Assembly (NCBI RefSeq): GCF_002261355.1
Contig: NZ_NEVU01000003.1
Span: 1,488,001 to 1,552,000, forward strand
Direction of reading: 5' to 3'
DNA from: Bordetella genomosp. 12
GTDB taxonomy: Bacteria; Pseudomonadota; Gammaproteobacteria; Burkholderiales; Burkholderiaceae_B
Length of the DNA: 64,000 nt
Shown here in pieces: positions 51,902-60,434 of the stretch. Position numbers and translations under genes: made by a program. The stretch's first letter is position 1. Each line of letters starts with the position of its first letter. The notes beneath the pieces are model-generated. The model made no database searches. It was not told the origin of the DNA and saw nothing but the letters and a program-made list of their open reading frames with translations.

Positions 51902-54265
51902 TTAGAACTTGTACTTCACCCGGCCGATCACCGCGCGCTTATTGCCCGGGTAGCAATCCGTCAGATCAGAGCACGTGGCGAGATAGTCCTTGTCGAACAG
52001 ATTGGTGGCGTTAACCGAGAACGTCAGCTGCTTGTCGTAGGTATACGACAGGCCGGCATCGACCAGCGTGTGGGAGTCGATCTTCAGCGTATTGGTGTTG
52101 TTGCCATAGGTCGAACCCACATAACGCACACCCGCCCCCACGGACAGGCCGGCCAGCAGGCTGTCGCGGAAGGTGTAGTTCAGCCAGCCCGACGCGCTGT
52201 GCTCGGGCACCAGCGACGGCCGATTGCCCTTGGTGCCATCGTTGGAGCGGCTGATCTCTGCATCGACGAAGGTATACGAGCCGGTGAAGTCCCAGCCCGA
52301 GCCCAGGCTGAACTTGCCTTCGAGCTCCACCCCGCGCGACTTGACTTCGCCGGCGGCGATGGCAAACCCCGGATTGCTCAGGTCATTGGTGAGCACATTG
52401 GTCTTGCGGATGTCGAAGACGGCGACCGTGTAGAGCGCGCTGCTACCCACGGGCTGATACTTCACGCCCGCTTCCCACTGGCGCGCCTGCGACGGCGAGA
52501 AAGTGCTGCCGGTAGCCGTGGTGCCGGAGTTAGGCAGGAAGGACTGCGCATAGCTCACATAGGGCGCCACGCCGTTGGCGAACACATAGTTCAGGCCCAC
52601 GCGGCCGGTGAAGTGCTCGCCGGTCTGTTTGCTGTCCACCTGGCTCAGACGGTTTTCGAGCTTTTGCTCGTACCAGTCGTAACGCCCGCCCACCGTCAGC
52701 ATCCAGCGTTCGGCGATCTTGATTTGATCCTGCAGATAAAGACCCGTCTGGTAGGTGCGCTCCAGCCCGTCATAGATGGGCGTGGACGGCGTGGGCACGT
52801 CGATGCCATACACCGGGTTGTAGGGGTTGAGCGCCGGCGCCGAGCCGGTGTCGCGGCGGGCATCGGCATGCACCCGGTTGTAGTCCAGGCCCACCAGCAC
52901 GGTATGCGCCAGCGGTCCGGTCTTGAAGTCGGCCTGCAGCTGGTTGTCCATGGCGAAGTTGGCCATGGTTTCATCGAAGCGGCGCGCCACGCGCTGGATG
53001 CCGGTGGCGCCCAGGCCGGAGAGCAGCAGGTTGTCCAGAATGGCGTTGACCTGGCCATAACGCATGCTCTGACGCACCTGGAAGGTCTCGTTGAAGCGGT
53101 GCTCGAACAAATAGCCGACGGACTTCTGATCCTGGTCGAAGCGATTGAAGTTGGGATCGCCGTTGCGCATGTTGGTCGGCTTGCCGTTGATGGTCACCGT
53201 GCCGATGGTGCCGCCGCTGCGATCGCGCAAGTATTCGGCCATCAGGGTAAAGCGCGTGTCGGCCGACGGCGCCCACGTGAAGGACGGCGCGATATAACGG
53301 CGGTCATCCTCGATGCGGTCGCCATTGGGGTAGGTGAACTGCGTATTGGCGTTTCGTGCCACGCCGATCACGCGGTACATCAGCGTGGCGTCCTCGTTGA
53401 CGGGCCCGGTCAGGTCGACCGCCGCCTGCTTGCGCTGGTAGGTGCCGTACTCCAGCTCGGCCTCGTAGTGCGGCGTGGCCTGCGGCATCTTGCTCACGCG
53501 ATTGATGATGCCGCCGGCGTCGCCCTGGCCGTACAGCACCGATGAGGGGCCGCGCAGCACTTCAATGCGCTCGAGCGCGAACGGCTCGGAGCGGAACAAG
53601 GTGTAGCCCGAGCCACCCTGGCGCAGACCATCTTTGTAGTCGCTGGAGGATTGCGCGTTGAAACCCCGGATCATCACCCAGTCGAAACCCTTGGGGTCGA
53701 TGCCGTAGGTTTCCACGTTGACGCCCGGCACATAACGCAGGACTTCGGTGACGCTTTGCGCGTTCTGCGCCTCCATCTGGCGGCGCGTGATCACCGAGAT
53801 CGATTGCGGCACATCGAGGATGGATGTCTCGGTCTTGCTGCCGGCGCGGCTGGTCTCGGCGACATACGTGGCATCACCGGCCGCGCCGCTGCCGCTCACG
53901 CTGACCGGCGCCAGGGTGGCGACGTCGCCGCTTTGGGGCGGCAGGCGGCGCAGGACATAACCCGACCCCTGGGTCACGGCAGCCAGCCCCGAACCCGACA
54001 GAATGGCGGCGAAGCCATCATTCAAACCGTAGCTGCCGCGCAGGCCGGCGCTCTGGCGCCCTGCCGTCAGGGCGCCGTCCACCGTGAGCATGACGCCGGC
54101 GTCCTGCGCGTAACGGTTAAGCACCTGATCGAGCGAGCCCGCCGGGATGTTGTAGCTGCGCTGCTGGGCGGTGGCGGGTTCGGCCGCCTGGGCGGCGGTC
54201 GGGGGCAGCAGTACGGTGCTGGCCAGAGCCAAGGCGAGCGCGGCGGGAAGAGCGGGGACTTGCAT
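51902..54265 (-). CDS. TonB-dependent siderophore receptor with STN domain (FhuA/FoxA-like)
   Basis: 787 residues. A signal peptide ends TAAQA. The STN domain reads RSYNIPAGSLDQVLNRYAQD to about residue 105. The plug has TSILDVPQSISVITRRQMEA, WVMIRGFNAQSSSDYKDGLR and IEVLRGPSSVLYGQGDAGGI. The barrel ends RAVIGRVKYKF, and has a Cys pair (TCSDLTDCYPG) near the end. The pattern is that of hydroxamate (ferrichrome/ferrioxamine) receptors. With fecR and fecI upstream on the same strand it makes a second cell-surface signalling island. Followed by a strong terminator. Confidence 0.94.
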   Translation of the reverse strand: MQVPALPAALALALASTVLLPPTAAQAAEPATAQQRSYNIPAGSLDQVLNRYAQDAGVMLTVDGALTAGRQSAGLRGSYGLNDGFAAILSGSGLAAVTQGSGYVLRRLPPQSGDVATLAPVSVSGSGAAGDATYVAETSRAGSKTETSILDVPQSISVITRRQMEAQNAQSVTEVLRYVPGVNVETYGIDPKGFDWVMIRGFNAQSSSDYKDGLRQGGSGYTLFRSEPFALERIEVLRGPSSVLYGQGDAGGIINRVSKMPQATPHYEAELEYGTYQRKQAAVDLTGPVNEDATLMYRVIGVARNANTQFTYPNGDRIEDDRRYIAPSFTWAPSADTRFTLMAEYLRDRSGGTIGTVTINGKPTNMRNGDPNFNRFDQDQKSVGYLFEHRFNETFQVRQSMRYGQVNAILDNLLLSGLGATGIQRVARRFDETMANFAMDNQLQADFKTGPLAHTVLVGLDYNRVHADARRDTGSAPALNPYNPVYGIDVPTPSTPIYDGLERTYQTGLYLQDQIKIAERWMLTVGGRYDWYEQKLENRLSQVDSKQTGEHFTGRVGLNYVFANGVAPYVSYAQSFLPNSGTTATGSTFSPSQARQWEAGVKYQPVGSSALYTVAVFDIRKTNVLTNDLSNPGFAIAAGEVKSRGVELEGKFSLGSGWDFTGSYTFVDAEISRSNDGTKGNRPSLVPEHSASGWLNYTFRDSLLAGLSVGAGVRYVGSTYGNNTNTLKIDSHTLVDAGLSYTYDKQLTFSVNATNLFDKDYLATCSDLTDCYPGNKRAVIGRVKYKF

Positions 54266-54332
54266 ACGGGATATCCTCAGAAGGCATAACGTTGCGGGTT
54301 ATGCAGGTATCCCGGACGAGCCACGCAAAGTG

Positions 54333-55313
54333 CTACGGTTGTGGATCACTATTTTGTAACTGCGCGGGCCCGACGCTAACCCAATAACGCGTCAGGCGTG
54401 AAATCCGCAAGGGCAGCGCGGTCTGCAAGGCAGCGAGAATGCGATCGGTGTCGGCCAGCGGATAAACGCCGGACACGATGAGGTCGGCCACCTGGGGCTC
54501 GCAGCGCAGAAAGCCCGGGCGATACCGCCCCACCTGCGCCAGGAAGTCGTCCAGGCGCATGCGTTCGGCCACCAGCAGCCCCTGCACCCAGGCGGCCGGC
54601 TGCGCGGCCTGGGGCCGCTCAGCCCCCCGGGCGTTGAACACCGTGCCTTCGCCGGCCTGCAACCGCAGGGCCTGCCCATCCTCGGGCAGGATTTCGACGG
54701 CGCCCTCAAACACATTGACCGAGACGTGCTGCGGCTGCTGCCAGACGCTGTAGCGCGTGCCCAGCGCCCGGACGTCGCCCTGGTTGGTGCGCACCAGAAA
54801 CGGCCGGCCAGCCGCCGACGGCGCATGGCCGGTTTCGATATAGATCTCGCCACGGCGCAGGATCACGCGCCGCGCCCGGGCATCGAAATCGACGTCGATG
54901 GCGCTGTCGGAATTCAAGGTAATGCGGGTGCCGTCTTCCAGCGTGATATCGCGCCGCTGCCCGGTGGCGCTGCGGTAAGCCGCGGTATAGACCGGGATTT
55001 CGCGCCAGGCCAGCCCGGCCGCGCCCAGCCCCGCTCCGGCCGCCAAGCCCAAGCCCATCAGGCGCAAAGCCTTGCGCCGCGCCTGTTGCCGCCCGCTGGC
55101 GGCCAGCGCACGCACGGCGGGCGCGGGGGTCATGTCCAGCAGCCGGGAGTCCATATGCTGCAGACGCTGCCAGGCGCGCTCGTGATCGGGATGCGCGCCG
55201 CGCCACTGGCGCAAGGCGGCCTGTTCGTGTTCGCTAGCCTCGCCCGACCACATCAGCACCAGCCACTGCAGGCCCTGATCCAGCACGGTCTTGGGGATGA
55301 CGGCACTGTTCAC
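54333..55313 (-). CDS. FecR-family anti-sigma factor / sigma regulator
   Basis: 326 residues. Cytoplasmic DUF4880 pattern (LVLMWSGEASEHEQAALRQW; WRGAHPDHERAWQRLQHMD), a membrane helix near residue 82 (LRLMGLGLAAGAGLGAAGLA), and a periplasmic FecR domain (RRDITLEDGTRITLNSDSAI; VRALGTRYSVWQQPQHVSVN). The start overlaps the sigma-factor stop by four bases. Partner of the STN receptor encoded 68 bases downstream. Confidence 0.95.
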   Translation of the reverse strand: MNSAVIPKTVLDQGLQWLVLMWSGEASEHEQAALRQWRGAHPDHERAWQRLQHMDSRLLDMTPAPAVRALAASGRQQARRKALRLMGLGLAAGAGLGAAGLAWREIPVYTAAYRSATGQRRDITLEDGTRITLNSDSAIDVDFDARARRVILRRGEIYIETGHAPSAAGRPFLVRTNQGDVRALGTRYSVWQQPQHVSVNVFEGAVEILPEDGQALRLQAGEGTVFNARGAERPQAAQPAAWVQGLLVAERMRLDDFLAQVGRYRPGFLRCEPQVADLIVSGVYPLADTDRILAALQTALPLRISRLTRYWVSVGPAQLQNSDPQP

Positions 55314-55810
55314 AGAAACTCCAGGCAGGCCTGGGCGGCGCGCAGCATGTGCTTGCGCACCAGCGCCACCGAGATCCCCAGACGCTGGGCGATGTCGGAG
55401 TAGATCAGCCCTTCGAAGCGCGACAGGATGAAGACTTCACGCGCCTTGGCCGGCAGCTTGTCCAGCGCGGCGTCGATGGCCACCAGCGTCTGCAGCGCCT
55501 GGGCGCGGGATTCGGCCGACGGCATATGGCATTCGGGCAATTGCGCCAACGCATCGAGATAGGCGCACTCCAGCGCGCGGCGGCGGTGCAGGTCGATGAC
55601 CAGACCACGGGCGATCTGCATCAGGAAAGCCCGGTCCTGCCCTTCGGCCGGCAGGCGGCCGCTGACGATCAGACGCTCATAGGTGTCATGCGACAGATCG
55701 GCGGCATCGTGCGCGCAGCCCAAGCGGCGGCGCAGCCACGACACCAGCCAGCCATGATGATTCCGATACAGCGCATCCAAAGAGGGATGCGGCTGATTGA
55801 TCGCCGACAC
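55310..55810 (-). CDS. FecI-type ECF sigma factor
   Basis: 166 residues from a GTG at 55810. The region 2 part has HDAADLSHDTYERLIVSGRL and RAFLMQIARGLVIDLHRRRA. Region 4 has LPAKAREVFILSRFEGLIYS and DIAQRLGISVALVRKHMLRA. The start was placed here because the Fur box lies only 30 bases upstream; longer frames would run through it. Drives the receptor gene when the cognate siderophore is sensed. Confidence 0.93.
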   Translation of the reverse strand: MSAINQPHPSLDALYRNHHGWLVSWLRRRLGCAHDAADLSHDTYERLIVSGRLPAEGQDRAFLMQIARGLVIDLHRRRALECAYLDALAQLPECHMPSAESRAQALQTLVAIDAALDKLPAKAREVFILSRFEGLIYSDIAQRLGISVALVRKHMLRAAQACLEFL

Positions 55811-55839
55811 GCGTTCACCGCCTTGCAGTCTGGAAAGCC

Positions 55840-55858
55840 AATAATGATAATGGTTATC
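55840..55858. promoter_or_regulatory. Fur box upstream of the ECF sigma gene
   Basis: AATAATGATAATGGTTATC matches 16 of 19 positions of the Fur consensus, the best in the window. It lies 30 bases before the GTG start, so iron should repress the sigma factor and with it the whole island. Confidence 0.8.
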
Positions 55859-55908
55859 AATTGAATGACCTAGTTGCACGCGGCAAGGTGTGGCGATTTT
55901 GCAGCACG

Positions 55909-56676
55909 CTAGCCCAGCGCCACCCCCGGCCGCGAGTCGGAGCGGCTGCCCGGCAGCGGGTGGCAGTCCTGCGGGTAATAGGTGTGCACCAGCGACAGCT
56001 TCACTTCCTGGCTGCGGTTCTGCTGCGCGGCGTGCAGGGTGCGGCAATGGAAAAAGACCACATCGCCGGCGGCCAGCTCCGGGCTGACCGCGCGCGCGAT
56101 CCAGTCCTGGTTGGCAGGCAGATCGTCCCGGAAGAATTTCTGCCCGTCAAAGCGCTCGGCCTCGTAGGCGGCGGTATGCGAGCCCGGCAGAAAAAACAGC
56201 CCGCCGTTATGCGCGGCCTCGGGCCCGAGCGCCAGCCAGCATGACACCAGATCCTGTTCGGAAAACGACCAATAGCGGATGTCCTGATGCCAGCCGGTCA
56301 GGCTGCCATACATGGGATGCTTGGTCATGATGCAGTTGTGGTGCACGGTGGACAGCACCGCCGAGCGGCCGTCGTAATAGGCGCGCAGCACTTCGGCGAT
56401 GGCAGGCTGGGTGGCCCAGCGCTGAAACTGCGGGCCGCGGCCGTAGGCGTCGAGCAGGCGGCGCACCGTCAGCCCGCCGGCGGCCTGGCGCGAGGCCGGC
56501 GCGCCGGGGTACTTCAGATCGGCTTCGTATTCGACGGGCGCGACCACGTTTGCCAGGTCATGCAGGACTGCGGCGCGCAGGGCCTGCACCTCGGAAGGCG
56601 AAGCAAAGTTGCGGGCCACCACAAAACCCTGTTGGCGCAGGGTTGCGACCAGGCCGGCAACCGAAGGGGTAGACAT
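55909..56676 (-). CDS. Phytanoyl-CoA dioxygenase (PhyH) family oxygenase
   Basis: 255 residues. Fe(II)/2-oxoglutarate oxygenase of the PhyH type: LRQQGFVVARNFASPSEVQA at the start, iron ligands His and Asp in LTGWHQDIRYWSF near residue 128, GGLFFLPGSHTAAYE, and the distal His in FFHCRTLHAAQQNRS near 213. The substrate is unknown; PhyH proteins hydroxylate fatty acids, ectoine and natural products. Same strand as the FecI island but with the Fur-box promoter between them, so it is probably transcribed separately. Confidence 0.9.
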   Translation of the reverse strand: MSTPSVAGLVATLRQQGFVVARNFASPSEVQALRAAVLHDLANVVAPVEYEADLKYPGAPASRQAAGGLTVRRLLDAYGRGPQFQRWATQPAIAEVLRAYYDGRSAVLSTVHHNCIMTKHPMYGSLTGWHQDIRYWSFSEQDLVSCWLALGPEAAHNGGLFFLPGSHTAAYEAERFDGQKFFRDDLPANQDWIARAVSPELAAGDVVFFHCRTLHAAQQNRSQEVKLSLVHTYYPQDCHPLPGSRSDSRPGVALG

Positions 56677-56756
56677 CTCTGTTCTCTACGGGCAAGGATT
56701 GCTTGGGGCGAAGCCGCTGCCTGAGCGGCCTCTCGGCAAGCATACTCCTGCCGGTA

Positions 56757-57866
56757 TCAGTCCGCCTGACCGGGGCCGCGCTCGGCCGGCCAGTTGCGTT
56801 CGAGGTCGCGATCGCGCTCGGTGTTGCGCACCCATTCGCGCCAGATGGCCACCAACAGCGCCATCAGCACCGGCCCGACGAACAGGCCCACGATGCCCAT
56901 GGTCTTGACCCCGCCCACCAGGCCGAAGAAGGTCGGCAGAAACGGCAATTTGACCGGCCCGCCCACCAGCCTGGGCCGCAGCGTCTTGTCCACGATGAAC
57001 AGCTCCACCGTGCCCCAGATGAACAGCCCCAGGCCGGCCACCAGATGATTCGAGCCGATGAGGTAGAGCGACACCAGGGTGAAGGACAGCGGCGCGCCGC
57101 CCGGGATGAGCGCCATGAAGCCGGTGATCACGCCCAACAGCACGGGCGAGGGCACGCCGGCGATCCAGTAGGCCAGGCCCAGCACGACGCCTTCGCCCAG
57201 CGCGATCAGGCACATCCCGGTGACCGTGGAGCTGACGGTGGCGGGCACCACGCGCGAGAAACGCTGCCAGCGCGCCGGCAGCACACGCTCGCCCAGCACG
57301 TCCAGTTGCGACACCATGCGCGTGCCGTCCTTGTAGACGAAGAACAGCGTGATCAGCATGAACAGCAGGGTCAGCAGCCACTGGAACACATTGCCGGTGG
57401 CCGACAGCGCCATGCGATAGATATTGCCCAGATGCTCGCCGCTGACCATCTCGACCAGCGCCCCCAAGGCATGGGGTTCGCCCAGATAGGTTGTCCAGTA
57501 GACCGACAGCCGCTCGCCCGCGATGGGCAGCGAAGAAATCCAGGCCGGCACATCCACGCCGTGTTTGTTGGCCGCCAGCGCCCACCCGATGAAGTTGCTG
57601 GCTTCCTTGAAGGCGTAGGTCAGGGCCAGCGACAGCGGCACGACCAGCACCAGAATGACGGCACACAGGGCCAAGGTCGCCGCCAGGGCGTTGCGCCCCT
57701 TGCAGAACTCGACCACTTTTTCATAGAGCGGCCAGGTGGCCAGGCCGATGATGAGCGCGGCCAGCGCCGGGACCAGAAAGCCTGACAGAAAGTAGATTCC
57801 CGCCGCCACGACCAGCAGTAACAGCCAACGGGCGATGAGGTAGGCGGGAAAGACAGGCTGCTGCAT
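56757..57866 (-). CDS. AI-2E family transporter (PerM/YdiK-like)
   Basis: 369 residues with about eight hydrophobic segments. The AI-2E family pattern is seen in FLVPALAALIIGLATWPLYE, FFVYKDGTRMVSQLDVLGER, and GVITGFMALIPGGAPLSFTL near residue 240, plus GPVLMALLVAIWREW near the end. The family exports varied solutes, including Na+/H+ or autoinducer-2 in some members. The ATG at 57866 fits the conserved N-terminus better than the upstream one. Function not assignable. Confidence 0.9.
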   Translation of the reverse strand: MQQPVFPAYLIARWLLLLVVAAGIYFLSGFLVPALAALIIGLATWPLYEKVVEFCKGRNALAATLALCAVILVLVVPLSLALTYAFKEASNFIGWALAANKHGVDVPAWISSLPIAGERLSVYWTTYLGEPHALGALVEMVSGEHLGNIYRMALSATGNVFQWLLTLLFMLITLFFVYKDGTRMVSQLDVLGERVLPARWQRFSRVVPATVSSTVTGMCLIALGEGVVLGLAYWIAGVPSPVLLGVITGFMALIPGGAPLSFTLVSLYLIGSNHLVAGLGLFIWGTVELFIVDKTLRPRLVGGPVKLPFLPTFFGLVGGVKTMGIVGLFVGPVLMALLVAIWREWVRNTERDRDLERNWPAERGPGQAD

Positions 57867-57956
57867 GGGCGGGGCGGCTCTCTGGTATCGCGGTGAAGAC
57901 CTTCGCAATATACCTAGTTTTTATGCGCCGCCCCCTGCCGGCCTGACCGCGGCCGG

Positions 57957-58982
57957 TTACATCACGAACTCGGGCACGTCCTGCGGCACCCGGCGGCGCG
58001 CGGCGTGCTCGCCGGCCGGCAGCAAGGTGGGCTGCTCGATCTTGCATTGATAGCCCTCGGCCGCGTTCTCGTCGCGGCCCGACAACAGTGGGCAACGCGC
58101 AAACAGATCCGCCGCCCAGTCGGAGAACACCCGCACCTTGGGCGAGAGCTGGCGGTTCTGCAGATAGAGCAGTGAAATGGGCACCGACGTGGGCTTCCAT
58201 TGCGGCAGCACCTCGACCAGGGCGCCCGATTGCAGATGCGGCAAGGCCATGTAGCGCGCGGTCTGAATCAGGCCGAAACCCTGCAAGCCGCAGGCCAGAT
58301 GCGCGCCCCAGTCATTGACCGACACGATGCCGGGCACGTCCACGAATTGCTCTTTGCCATCGACCACGAAGTCCCAGGCGCAGTTGCGGCCGGCCGAAGA
58401 AAAGTAATGCACCGCCTGATGGCCCTGGGCCAGATCCTCCAGGGTCTGCGGGGTGCCGCGCCGCTCAAGATAGGAAGGCGCCGCGCAGGTCAGCGTCTGG
58501 AAAGTACCGATGCGGCGCGCCACCAGACTGGAGTCTTCCAGCTCGCCGCCGCGGATGACGCAGTCCACGGCCTCCTGCACCAGATCCACGCGCCGGTCGC
58601 CCATGCCGATGACCAGCTCGACATCCGGGTAACGCGTGTGGAACTCGCACAACGCCGGGATGAGGATGAGCTGGCCAATGGAGGCCGGCACGTCGACACG
58701 CAAGCGCCCTTGCGGCCGCAGGGCCGCATCGTGAAAACACGCCTCGGTTTCCTCGACTTCGGCCAGGATGCGGGTGGCGTGCTTGTAATAGGCGGCGCCG
58801 TCGGGGGTAAGACTGATGCGGCGTGTCGTGCGATTGAGTAGCCGCACCCCCAGATGGCGCTCGAGGTTCTGGATGACGGTGGTGACCGTTGTGCGGGGCA
58901 GCATCAGGCTGTCGGCCGCGCGCGTGAAACTATTGGCCTCCACCACCCGGACGAAGACCTGCATGGCCTGAAAGCGGTCCAT
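57957..58982 (-). CDS. LysR-family regulator divergent from the RND operon
   Basis: 341 residues. The helix-turn-helix lies in MQVFVRVVEANSFTRAADSL and LPRTTVTTVIQNLERHLGVR, followed by LLNRTTRRISLTPDGAAYYK. A LysR substrate-binding domain follows, with a longer C-terminal tail than usual. Divergent from the efflux operon with 240 bases between, the arrangement of MexT-mexEF-oprN, so it probably controls that operon. Effector unknown. Confidence 0.93.
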   Translation of the reverse strand: MDRFQAMQVFVRVVEANSFTRAADSLMLPRTTVTTVIQNLERHLGVRLLNRTTRRISLTPDGAAYYKHATRILAEVEETEACFHDAALRPQGRLRVDVPASIGQLILIPALCEFHTRYPDVELVIGMGDRRVDLVQEAVDCVIRGGELEDSSLVARRIGTFQTLTCAAPSYLERRGTPQTLEDLAQGHQAVHYFSSAGRNCAWDFVVDGKEQFVDVPGIVSVNDWGAHLACGLQGFGLIQTARYMALPHLQSGALVEVLPQWKPTSVPISLLYLQNRQLSPKVRVFSDWAADLFARCPLLSGRDENAAEGYQCKIEQPTLLPAGEHAARRRVPQDVPEFVM

Positions 58983-59062
58983 CTTCCTGTCCTATCAAGA
59001 AATTGTCCGCCTAGGATAACGCGGATTTCGGCTTGATTGTACGTCCATGCCGAACAGTATTG

Positions 59063-59085
59063 CCGAATAAGCATTGTTTATTCGG
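59063..59085. promoter_or_regulatory. Inverted repeat in the LysR-RND intergenic region
   Basis: CCGAATAA (59063-59070) and TTATTCGG (59078-59085) form a perfect 8-bp inverted repeat with a 7-base spacer. It lies about 80 bases from the LysR start and 140 from the efflux operon start. The size and place fit a LysR or TetR-type operator; no T-tract follows, so a terminator is unlikely. Confidence 0.5.
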
Positions 59086-59222
59086 TCCGACAAAAGGCAC
59101 AGAATCCGGCTCATCTGTATCGGCCCACCGGCTTGTCCGCGTCTCCCGCAACGCAACATTCCGGCTCGCGTCCCCCGCTCTGCGCGGCCGATTCGCCCCG
59201 CTATCTCTCCCAAGGAAACACC

Positions 59223-60410
59223 ATGACGCCTTCGCGCCATCGCATTGCCGTCCTGTCGCTCGCCGCAGCCCTGATCGCCGCCGGCGCCGGCTACGCCTGG
59301 TTGCCCGCCACCTCCGGCCAGGCCCACGCCCAGGGCCAACCGGCGGCCGCCGCCGTGGATGTGGCGCCTGCGCTGGCGCGCACCATCGTCGATTGGCAGC
59401 GCTACTCCGGCCGGCTGGAGGCCATCGACCGGGTGGAAATCCGCCCCCTGGTCGCCGGCACGCTGACCGCCGTGCATTTCCGCGACGGCGCCCGGGTCAA
59501 CAAGGGCGATCTGCTCTTTACCATCGACCCGCGCCCCTACGCGGCCGAAGTCGACCGGGCCAGCGCCCAGTTGGCCGCGGCGCAGGCCCGGGCAGCCTAT
59601 ACCGCCAGCGATCTGGCGCGCGGCCAGCGCCTGCTGGGCGAGAACGCCATCGCCAAGCGCGATTTCGAGGAAAAGCAGAATGCCGCCCGCGAGGCCGCCG
59701 CCAATCTGCAGGGCGCGCGCGCCGCGCTGGAGTCGGCACGCCTGAACCTGGGCTACACCCGCATCACCGCGCCGGTCGACGGCCGGGTGTCGCGAGCGGA
59801 GGTGACCGTGGGCAATGTCGTCAATGCCGGGGCGCAGTCGGTGCCGCTCACCACCCTGGTATCGGTATCGCGCATGTACGCCGCTTTCGATGTCGACGAG
59901 CAAACCTATCTGAAGTATGTCCATCCCGCGCTGGCCACGGGCGCGCCGGTGGCCGTGCAACTGGGGCTAGCCAATGAGGACGGCTATTCGCGCGAAGGCG
60001 AAGTGCAATACGTCGACAACCGCCTGGACACCACCTCGGGCACCATCCGCGTGCGCGCGGTGTTCGACAACCCCAATGGCAACCTGGTGCCGGGGCTGTA
60101 CGCCCGGGTCCGCTTGGGCGGCGGCGCGCCGCGCACCGCGGTGCTGATCGACGAGAAGGCCATCGGCACCGACCAGAACAAACGCTACGTGCTGGTGCTG
60201 GACGATCAGAACCATGCCGTCTATCGCGAAGTCGCCCTGGGCGCCAACGTCGGGCCGCTGCGTGTGGTCGAGCAAGGTCTGGCCGAAGGCGAGCGCATCG
60301 TGGTCAATGGCCTGCAGCGGGTGCGCCCGGGCGCGGTGGTTGCCCCCCAGAACGTGTCCATGGACACCGCGCCGCAAGCCGTCAAGACGGCCTCGGCGGC
60401 GCTGCGCTAA
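59223..60410 (+). CDS. RND efflux membrane-fusion protein (MexE-like)
   Basis: 395 residues. A signal-type N-terminal helix is followed by the HlyD pattern: RLEAIDRVEIRPLVAGTLTA near residue 62, VHFRDGARVNKGDLLFTIDP, a helical hairpin (RASAQLAAAQARAAYTASDL), and YTRITAPVDGRVSRAEVTVG near 180. It bridges the inner-membrane pump and the outer-membrane channel. The ATG at 59223 follows AAGGAA and is preferred over an upstream in-frame ATG at 59037. No lipobox Cys was seen. Confidence 0.93.
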   Translation: MTPSRHRIAVLSLAAALIAAGAGYAWLPATSGQAHAQGQPAAAAVDVAPALARTIVDWQRYSGRLEAIDRVEIRPLVAGTLTAVHFRDGARVNKGDLLFTIDPRPYAAEVDRASAQLAAAQARAAYTASDLARGQRLLGENAIAKRDFEEKQNAAREAAANLQGARAALESARLNLGYTRITAPVDGRVSRAEVTVGNVVNAGAQSVPLTTLVSVSRMYAAFDVDEQTYLKYVHPALATGAPVAVQLGLANEDGYSREGEVQYVDNRLDTTSGTIRVRAVFDNPNGNLVPGLYARVRLGGGAPRTAVLIDEKAIGTDQNKRYVLVLDDQNHAVYREVALGANVGPLRVVEQGLAEGERIVVNGLQRVRPGAVVAPQNVSMDTAPQAVKTASAALR

Positions 60411-60434
60411 GCATAACCAGGCCCGGAACCTCCC

